From an uncultured Chlorobiales bacterium (GTDB lineage: Bacteria > Bacteroidota > Chlorobiia > Chlorobiales > Thermochlorobacteraceae), in assembly GCA_937959145.1 (NCBI GenBank), contig CALGMC010000321.1, forward strand, positions 1 through 8,324: a DNA stretch of 8,324 nucleotides, read 5' to 3'. This document shows positions 1-5,006 of the stretch, in pieces. A program made the translations under genes and the position numbers. The first letter of the stretch is position 1. Every line of letters begins with the position of its first letter. Under the pieces are notes generated by a model, which saw only the letters and a program-made list of their open reading frames with translations, searched no databases and had not been told where the DNA came from.

Positions 1-71
1 TCTTCTTGACTTGCAATTTCTTTTGTCGTGATAATCTCCTTAATGGCTAACTGACGTTCTGCTTTTCCCAT
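1..71 (-). CDS. argR: Arginine repressor ArgR, N-terminal fragment (cut by window edge)
   Basis: Only the first 23 codons are present. They read MGKAERQLAIKEII, then TTKEIASQE. This matches the start of the winged-helix DNA-binding domain of ArgR/AhrC: a short basic N-terminus, an 'R-x-x-A-I-x-x-I-I' helix, then 'I-x-(S/T)-Q-E' leading into the next helix. ArgR is an arginine-activated hexameric repressor that binds pairs of ARG boxes. The ATG at 69-71 is preceded by GGAT about 6 bases upstream, a poor Shine-Dalgarno match. The gene starts 80 bp after the argF stop in the same direction, so it is probably the last gene of the GNAT-argB-argF-argR transcript. The candidate ARG boxes ahead of that operon make autoregulation likely. 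The call rests on a short fragment, but context supports it strongly. The 72-151 gap shows no gene or clear terminator. Confidence 0.8.
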   Translation of the reverse strand, partial: MGKAERQLAIKEIITTKEIASQE

Positions 72-151
72 GGCTATCCAAACTTGGTTTAAGGGTTCGC
101 TTGGTTTTGTCTCGACGGTGATGAGCAGTTGAAACAAAATCAAACATACAT

Positions 152-1108
152 TCATCGTTTCTTTTTGGCTTTTGTCTGTGCTTTTGGTGTTGAAGAAAAT
201 ACGGGAGCATAGTGATGCTCAACGAGTTTGGTCATAATCGCTTTTTGAATGTGAAGTCGATTTTCGGCTTCGTCAAAGACGACGGATTGAGGCGAGTCGA
301 TGACGTCGTCGGTTACTTCTTCGCCGCGATGCGCGGGCAAGCAGTGCATGAAAATCGCATCAGGCTTGGCGTAGCCCATCAACTCTGAATTGATTTGATA
401 CGGCGCGAAATCTTTCTTGCGCTTCTCGTTGTCGGCTTCTTGCCCCATGCTTGTCCAGACATCGCCATAGACGACATCGGCGTCCCACACTGCCGCTTGT
501 GGATTGTGAACGAGTTCAACTTTGCCAACGCCGCTTGTTTGGACCTTGTGTAGCATATCGCGATTCGGCTCGTAGCCTTTTGGCGACGCCAAAACAAAGT
601 GAATCGGCAGGCGCATCGCTAATTCAAGCCACGAATACGCCACATTGTTTCCATCGCCCACGAAAACAACTTTCACGCCGTCAAAGAGTTTGCCGTGTTG
701 GCGCAAGGTATAAGCATCGGCTAACACTTGACACGGGTGTGAAAGGTCTGAAAGTGCGTTAATGACTGGCACGCTGGCGTGGTGCGCCATTTCGGTGAGA
801 ATTTCATGCTCGAAGACGCGAGCGACAATCATATCATTGTATCGTGAGAGCACCCGCGCCACATCGGCGACGCTTTCGCGCTTGCCAAGCCCAATCGATT
901 CTTGCGCAAGGCTAATCGGATGACCACCAAGTTGCACCACGCCAACCTCAAACGAGACGCGCGTTCGGAGCGACGGCTTCTGAAAAATCATGGCAACCGT
1001 CTTGCCCGCCAGTGGCTTTGAACTGTCGTATTTGAGTTTGTCGGCAAGGTCGAAAAGGTCAAAAATTTCTTCGGTCGTGAAATCCAAAATCGAGAGAAAG
1101 TCTTTCAT
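152..1108 (-). CDS. argF: Ornithine carbamoyltransferase
   Basis: This cytosolic enzyme transfers carbamoyl from carbamoyl phosphate to ornithine, giving citrulline. The protein is 318 aa, a usual OTCase length. The carbamoyl-phosphate loop is SLRTRVSFE at residues 46-54 (commonly STRTR; here Leu replaces the first Thr). R97 lies in the ARVFEH motif, and HPCQVLAD is at 124-131. The ornithine-binding DVWTSMG is at 216-222, and HCLPAHRGEEV at 255-265 carries the catalytic Cys. The HPCQ and HCLPAHRGEEV forms favour ordinary ornithine as substrate over the N-acetyl- or N-succinyl-ornithine enzymes of some Bacteroidota and Xanthomonas. The last 15 or so residues form a Lys/Arg-rich tail (QTKAKKKR) beyond the core fold. 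The gene starts 27 bp after argB ends, with no clear Shine-Dalgarno sequence. The chosen ATG gives a normal N-terminus (MKDFLSILDF). Confidence 0.95.
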   Translation of the reverse strand: MKDFLSILDFTTEEIFDLFDLADKLKYDSSKPLAGKTVAMIFQKPSLRTRVSFEVGVVQLGGHPISLAQESIGLGKRESVADVARVLSRYNDMIVARVFEHEILTEMAHHASVPVINALSDLSHPCQVLADAYTLRQHGKLFDGVKVVFVGDGNNVAYSWLELAMRLPIHFVLASPKGYEPNRDMLHKVQTSGVGKVELVHNPQAAVWDADVVYGDVWTSMGQEADNEKRKKDFAPYQINSELMGYAKPDAIFMHCLPAHRGEEVTDDVIDSPQSVVFDEAENRLHIQKAIMTKLVEHHYAPVFSSTPKAQTKAKKKR

Positions 1109-1135
1109 GTGTGTCTTCGCGTTTTTGTGGTTGAG

Positions 1136-2026
1136 TTAATTTTTTCCGTTGTGCTCACTTTCAATAGCGTGTGCGATGAAACGCGCGACTTCGGTTTCAT
1201 CGGTGATTTCTGTGCCAACACCATCGCTGGTAAAGACCTCGAGCAAGAGCGAATGTTTGATTCTGCCATCAATGAAGTGCACTTTCTTGACGCCCGATTG
1301 AATCGCCTCGAACGCCGATTGCACTTTGGGAATCATGCCGCCATAAATTTTGCCTTCGGCAATGAGCGCGTCGGCTTGCGTTTTGTTGAGCGAGGGAACG
1401 CGCGCACCGTCAACCATCACGCCTTCAATGTCGGAGAGATAAACAAGTTTTTCGGCTTTGAGCGCAATGGCAATCGCCGCCGCAACTGTATCGGCATTGA
1501 TGTTGTAGAGTTCGCCGCGCTCGCCCATGCCAATCGGCGCAACAACCGGAATCATTTCATGCTTGACGAGCAGTTCAAGGAGCGACGTGTTGACGCCCAC
1601 GACATCGCCGACAAAACCTAAATCCACTTCGCTTTGAATGGGCTTGGCTTTAATCAAACCTGCATCGGTGCCGCAAAGCCCAATCGCGTTGCCGCTGTTT
1701 TTTGTGATTAACCCTGCGACTTCCTTATTGAGCGAACACAAGCCCATCAAAACCGCTTCGAGCATTTTTTCGTCCGTGTATCGCAGTCCGTTGATGAACT
1801 TCGTTTCAACGCCGAAGGCATCGGCAATTTTGGTGATTTCTTTGCCCCCGCCATGAACGACGACGATGTGAATGCCCAATTTTTTGAGCATCGTTACATC
1901 TTTGGCGAAGGTCTGCTTCAAGTTCTCGTCGACCATCACCGCGCCGCCAAATTTGATGACGAACGTTTTGCCTTCGTAGGTTTGGATATATGGCAAGGCT
2001 TCTATGAGCACTTCTTCTTTTGTCAT
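1136..2026 (-). CDS. argB: N-acetylglutamate kinase
   Basis: This enzyme phosphorylates N-acetyl-L-glutamate with ATP, the second and usually controlling step of the acetylated ornithine pathway. The 296-aa amino-acid-kinase fold shows K25 in KFGG, the glycine loop HGGGK at 58-62, GLRYTD at 80-85 (substrate Arg), NINAD at 175-179, SDIEGV at 198-203 and K234 in GGMIPK. About 20 residues precede the first strand, and the C-terminus holds HSLLLEVFTSDGVGTEI (258-274). In this family these two features mark the hexameric arginine-inhibited class, unlike the shorter E. coli enzyme. Feedback inhibition by arginine is therefore inferred. The start ATG overlaps the stop of the upstream GNAT gene as ATGA, so the two are probably translationally coupled. 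No Shine-Dalgarno core is visible ahead of the start. Confidence 0.96.
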   Translation of the reverse strand: MTKEEVLIEALPYIQTYEGKTFVIKFGGAVMVDENLKQTFAKDVTMLKKLGIHIVVVHGGGKEITKIADAFGVETKFINGLRYTDEKMLEAVLMGLCSLNKEVAGLITKNSGNAIGLCGTDAGLIKAKPIQSEVDLGFVGDVVGVNTSLLELLVKHEMIPVVAPIGMGERGELYNINADTVAAAIAIALKAEKLVYLSDIEGVMVDGARVPSLNKTQADALIAEGKIYGGMIPKVQSAFEAIQSGVKKVHFIDGRIKHSLLLEVFTSDGVGTEITDETEVARFIAHAIESEHNGKN

Positions 2027-2520
2027 TGAGAAACGAGCGCGTTTAAGTTTTGTTCAGACTCAAGTGAGCCAAGCAACTCTGCTTGTTTTTCGTAAAGGTT
2101 CGGCACGAAAATTTCCATAATCTTTTCAGGGTTATGCGGCGCAGAAAATCCAAATTGTTCGTAAAGCCCGTGCGCATTGGTTGTAACGAGCATCCAGCGG
2201 CGAAGCCCTTGCAGGTCAGGGTGCTTCATAATTTCAGAGAGCAAGCGTTTGGATAAATCGTTGCCACGATGCGACTCGAGCACAAAGACATCGGAGAGAT
2301 AGGCAAATGTGGCAAAGTCCGAAATCACACGCGCAAAGCCAATCTGCTTTCTCACCCCTTGCGATACTTCATACACGCCGAAGCAAAGTGAATGTTGAAT
2401 CGACTTCTCGACGAGTTCGCGCGAAATGCCCTTTGCCCAATGGCAGTTTGTCAGAAACCCGTGAATCACATCAAGGTCGAGCAGTGATTTTTCTGTGCTG
2501 ACGAGATATTCTGTTTGCAT
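2023..2520 (-). CDS. GNAT-family N-acetyltransferase inside the arg operon
   Basis: This is a 165-aa single-domain GNAT protein. It resembles a widespread small family with FLTNCHWAKG (22-31), LCFGVY (45-50), IGFARVISDFATFAYLSDVFV (60-80), HPDLQGLRRWML (100-111) and AHGLYEQFGF (116-125). The substrate is unknown. The acetyl-CoA phosphate loop, normally (Q/R)xxGx(G/A), reads R85-G-N-D-L-S90 here, so both small residues are replaced, by Asp88 and Ser90. A tail of about 22 residues beyond the fold (from residue 144) runs into argB. I chose the ATG at 2518-2520 because the family usually begins here. An in-frame extension to 2634 would start upstream of the predicted transcription start and run through the leader terminator hairpin. 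The gene is the first of the ArgR-linked GNAT-argB-argF-argR unit. It could supply acetylglutamate, act as a regulator, or be a passenger; nothing in the sequence decides this. Confidence 0.85.
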   Translation of the reverse strand: MQTEYLVSTEKSLLDLDVIHGFLTNCHWAKGISRELVEKSIQHSLCFGVYEVSQGVRKQIGFARVISDFATFAYLSDVFVLESHRGNDLSKRLLSEIMKHPDLQGLRRWMLVTTNAHGLYEQFGFSAPHNPEKIMEIFVPNLYEKQAELLGSLESEQNLNALVSQ

Positions 2521-2561
2521 TTGTAATTCGGTTGAACGGTTTTTTACAGATAGATTTTTAC

Positions 2562-2597
2562 AGAAAGAAAAAGCCCGATGAACGAACATCGGACTTT
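2562..2597 (-). terminator. Rho-independent terminator or attenuator in the GNAT-argB-argF leader
   Basis: Read on the minus strand, AAAGTCCGATG pairs with CATCGGGCTTT around a TTCGTT loop. The stem spans 2570-2580 and 2587-2597, 11 bp with one G-U pair. It is followed by the U-rich tract TTTTTCTTT (2572 down to 2564). The hairpin lies about 23 bp downstream of the predicted transcription start (about 2619) and 42-77 bp before the GNAT start codon. Transcripts from the ArgR-controlled promoter must therefore pass it, as must any readthrough from argJ. It may simply end the argC-argJ transcript, or it may act as an attenuator. A competing antiterminator hairpin is not obvious to me. Confidence 0.75.
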
Positions 2598-2617
2598 GAA
2601 CACATTCAAAATTTGTT

Positions 2618-2679
2618 ACAATGCAATTATGCACGTTGTTGCATAATTATGCAAGAGTTTGCATAAAATTTTTTTGCAA
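2618..2679 (-). promoter_or_regulatory. Tandem ARG boxes (ArgR operator)
   Basis: The core is a perfect 14-bp palindrome, TGCATAATTATGCA, at 2640-2653. This has the two inward-facing half-sites and AT-rich centre of an ArgR/AhrC box (family consensus half-site close to TGNAT/ATNCA). Exactly 20 bp to the left is a second box with a full right half, ATTATGCA (2626-2633), inside aatgcaattatgca (2620-2633). Exactly 20 bp to the right is a left half, TGCATAA (2660-2666), followed by TGCAA at 2675-2679. About two helical turns between box centres (2626.5, 2646.5, 2666.5) is what a repressor hexamer touching adjacent boxes on one DNA face would need. The middle box is convincing and the two flanking ones are degenerate. 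An argR gene ends the operon these boxes precede. Confidence 0.8.
2626..2654 (-). promoter_or_regulatory. Sigma70-like promoter of the GNAT-argB-argF-argR operon
   Basis: Reading the minus strand, TTGCAT (2649-2654) and CATAAT (2626-2631) are separated by 17 bp. The -10 element matches TATAAT at five of six positions; the -35 matches TTGACA at three. The predicted start is near 2619, giving a leader of about 99 nt before the GNAT ATG at 2520. Both hexamers lie inside ARG boxes, so bound ArgR would block RNA polymerase directly. A weaker Bacteroidota-type -7 match (AAATTTTG, 2606-2613) lacks a good -33 partner. Confidence 0.55.
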
Positions 2680-2703
2680 TTCCCCGAAAATCTTTTGATG
2701 AGG

Positions 2704-2747
2704 CTTAATTTTGACGGCGAGGCAAACGGTTTTGCTTAAAAATTAAG
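2704..2747 (-). repeat. AT-rich inverted repeat just after argJ
   Basis: CTTAATTTT at 2704-2712 is the exact reverse complement of AAAATTAAG at 2739-2747. Inside the loop a smaller hairpin forms from GCAAA (2722-2726) and TTTGC (2731-2735) around CGGT. The structure starts 8 bp past the argJ stop. On the minus strand no U-run follows, so it is not a typical terminator. It could protect the 3' end of the argC-argJ message, or be a chance product of AT-rich spacer. Confidence 0.35.
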
Positions 2748-2754
2748 GCAACTT

Positions 2755-3969
2755 TCACGAGCGGTAACTGCCGTTGATTTCCACATATTTTTCTGAAAGG
2801 TCGCACGTCCAAAATGTGGCAGAGGCATTTCCCAAGTTCAAGTTGATATTGACACGCACATCGTGCTTTGAGAGTTCGGCTTTGGCTTTGGCTTCATCTA
2901 AAACGATTTCAAAATTTTGATTGAGAATGGGCACATCGCCGAACTTGATTTCGACTTTTTCAGGAAGGAACTCAATGCGCGAGTAGCCGAGCGCGGCAAG
3001 GATTCTGCCCCAGTTGGCGTCTTCGCCGTGCAGTGCGGTTTTGACGAGGCTTGAATTGGAGACGGTTCGCGCCATCACTTCGGCATCATGTTCGGTGCGT
3101 GCGCCGCAAACAGTAATTTCAACAAACTTCGTTGCGCCTTCGCCGTCGCGCACAATCATTTTAGCAAGTTCCGTCAGCACATATTCCAAAGCACGTTGAA
3201 ACTGCGTGTATTCATCGCTGTTTTCGGCAATCGGCGTATTTGCGGCGAGTCCGTTAGCGAGCACCATTGCCATATCGTTGGTGCTTTCGTCGCCATCGAC
3301 GCTGATTCGGTTAAATGACTTTTGATTCGCCACGCTCAACGCTTGTTGAAGCAACGGTTGCGAAATGGCGACATCGGTTGTAACGAAGGCAAGCATCGTT
3401 GCCATGTTTGGCGCAATCATGCCCGAGCCTTTGGCGACTGCACCGATGCGAACAAGTTTTCCGCCCAATTCGAATTCAATCGCACATTCTTTTTTGGCAA
3501 GGTCTGTGGTCATAATGGCTTCGGCGACATCGCTTGCGCCGTCTTCTGAAAGCAAGAGCGCAAGGCGCGGAATCACTGCCAAGATGCTCTCAATCGGCAA
3601 GGGCTGACCAATCACGCCCGTAGAAGCAACCATCACTTGCGATTCAGGCACGCCGAGCGATTCAGCCGTCTTGCGCACCATTGCCCATGCATCTTGCAAG
3701 CCTTTTTCGCCCGTGCATGCGTTGGCGTTGCCCGAATTGACAATAATCGCCGAGCAAGTTGTGCTTCTTTTGAGTTGCGCCTTACAGACTTCAATCGGCG
3801 CGGCGGCGGCGCGATTGCGCGTGAAGACGCCCGCCACAGTTGCAGGCGTTTCGGAATAAATGAGCGCAAGGTCTTTTTTGAGTTTGCGAATGGGCACTTG
3901 CACAGCACTTGCCTTGAAGCCTTTGGGCGCGCAAATCGCACCTGAAATGTGGGTAAAGTGTTTCATCAT
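2755..3969 (-). CDS. argJ: Glutamate N-acetyltransferase (ornithine acetyltransferase)
   Basis: ArgJ moves the acetyl group from N2-acetylornithine to glutamate, releasing ornithine and regenerating N-acetylglutamate. Some members also acetylate glutamate from acetyl-CoA; sequence alone does not show which type this is. The 404-aa proenzyme carries the self-cleavage site in GMIAPNMATML: Ala190-Thr191, with Thr191 becoming the nucleophile at the start of the beta chain. Other hallmarks are NSGNANACTG at 78-87, the oxyanion-hole motif STGVIG at 116-121, DGDESTND at 225-232, DGEGATKF at 275-282, GEDANWGRI at 315-323, and the typical C-terminus YVEINGSYRS. The start is the first of two adjacent ATG codons, one base after the argC stop, so the two genes are surely co-transcribed and likely coupled. 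ArgJ makes a separate acetylornithine deacetylase (ArgE) unnecessary. Confidence 0.96.
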   Translation of the reverse strand: MMKHFTHISGAICAPKGFKASAVQVPIRKLKKDLALIYSETPATVAGVFTRNRAAAAPIEVCKAQLKRSTTCSAIIVNSGNANACTGEKGLQDAWAMVRKTAESLGVPESQVMVASTGVIGQPLPIESILAVIPRLALLLSEDGASDVAEAIMTTDLAKKECAIEFELGGKLVRIGAVAKGSGMIAPNMATMLAFVTTDVAISQPLLQQALSVANQKSFNRISVDGDESTNDMAMVLANGLAANTPIAENSDEYTQFQRALEYVLTELAKMIVRDGEGATKFVEITVCGARTEHDAEVMARTVSNSSLVKTALHGEDANWGRILAALGYSRIEFLPEKVEIKFGDVPILNQNFEIVLDEAKAKAELSKHDVRVNINLNLGNASATFWTCDLSEKYVEINGSYRS

Positions 3970-3970
3970 A

Positions 3971-4996
3971 TCACAGCAGTGATTCCGTTTCGTTGAAGCC
4001 GTAGATTAAGTTAAAATTTTGAATTGCTTGTCCCGCCGCGCCTTTCACGAGGTTATCAATCGCCGCGCACAAAATGACTTGGTTAGTCGCCGTTGAAATG
4101 CGAAAACCAATGTCGCAAAAATTTGTATTGACCACGCCTTTTAGTTCGGGAATGAACTCGTGGGAATATCGCACAAACGGCTTTTGCTTGTAATAGCGTT
4201 CATATACCTGAAAAATTTTTTCTTCGGTTGTGCCGTCTGAAAGCGTGGCGTGAATGGTGGTGTAAATGCCGCGCGAAATTGGAATTAAATGCGGCACAAA
4301 CGAAAGCGACACGGTTTGCTCTGTTAGCACTTCAAGCGTTTGCGCAATTTCAGGCAGGTGTTGATGCTCGGCGACTTTGTAGGCTTTGACGGAATCATGA
4401 ACTTCCACAAACGAGAGCGAAAGGTCGGCTTTGCGTCCTGCGCCTGAAACGCCTGACATGGCAGTAATCACAATGCTTGACGGAGAAATCAATCGCTCTT
4501 TGAGCAACGGCAAAAGCGGCAAGAGCGCACTCGTCGGATAACAGCCGGGATTGGCGACAAGTTTTGCCGATTTGATTTGTGATGCGTTCCACTCGGCTAA
4601 GCCATAAACGGCGGTTGGCAAAAGATGCGCCGCCGTGTGTTCGTGCTTGTAGAATTGCTTGTATTCTTCAACCTTCTTCAAACGAAAATCGCCGCCTAAA
4701 TCAATCACCGTTTTACCTTGCGCAAGAAGTGACGGCACAAGGTTCATCGCTTCGCCTGACGGAAGCGCAAGGAACACGCATTCGCTCTCGCACGCGGCTT
4801 CAAGGCGATAGGGTTCAAACGTTTTTTCAAAGCGATTGCGAAACTCGGGATAAAGGTCGGCAAGCGATTTTCCTGCTGAGGCTTGCGCAAAGAGTTTGTC
4901 GATATGCACGCCTTGATGTTTTATCAAGAAGCGCACGAGTTCCGCGCCCGAATAGCCTGACGCGCCAACGATGGAAACATGAATGGGTTTGTTCAC
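3971..4996 (-). CDS. argC: N-acetyl-gamma-glutamyl-phosphate reductase
   Basis: This NADPH-dependent enzyme reduces N-acetylglutamyl phosphate, made by ArgB, to the semialdehyde. From a GTG start at 4994-4996 the protein has 341 aa, the normal family size, and opens MNKPIHVSIVGASGYSGAEL with the Rossmann loop at residues 11-17. GGDFRL is at 111-116, the catalytic Cys152 sits in NPGCYPT (149-155), and the catalytic His lies in HQHLPEI (211-217). An in-frame TTG at 5035 would add 13 residues and overlap the upstream channel gene by 29 bp. I prefer the GTG because the extra residues (TFPSKKHRNALAV) are not family-like and the GTG falls 10 bp after that gene's stop. A TTG at 5002 is also possible. 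No ARG box or convincing promoter is visible just upstream, so expression probably comes from the antiporter-channel transcript or a promoter I cannot recognise. Confidence 0.93.
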   Translation of the reverse strand: MNKPIHVSIVGASGYSGAELVRFLIKHQGVHIDKLFAQASAGKSLADLYPEFRNRFEKTFEPYRLEAACESECVFLALPSGEAMNLVPSLLAQGKTVIDLGGDFRLKKVEEYKQFYKHEHTAAHLLPTAVYGLAEWNASQIKSAKLVANPGCYPTSALLPLLPLLKERLISPSSIVITAMSGVSGAGRKADLSLSFVEVHDSVKAYKVAEHQHLPEIAQTLEVLTEQTVSLSFVPHLIPISRGIYTTIHATLSDGTTEEKIFQVYERYYKQKPFVRYSHEFIPELKGVVNTNFCDIGFRISTATNQVILCAAIDNLVKGAAGQAIQNFNLIYGFNETESLL

Positions 4997-5006
4997 AGCC
5001 AAAGCG

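Noticed and set aside
40..222. Sixty-codon minus-strand frame across the argF 3' end and the argF-argR gap
   Set aside because: It overlaps argF and argR in other frames, has no recognisable motifs and is rich in His/Arg/Ser as expected of a shadow frame.
1109..1621. 170-codon plus-strand frame opposite argB
   Set aside because: It lies antisense to a clear argB coding region. Its Asn/Arg/Phe-rich composition is that of a mirrored codon frame.
2521..2634. N-terminal extension of the GNAT protein by 38 codons to an ATG at 2634
   Set aside because: It would start upstream of the predicted transcription start and run through the ARG-box region and terminator hairpin. The extra residues do not look like the family, which begins near the ATG at 2520.
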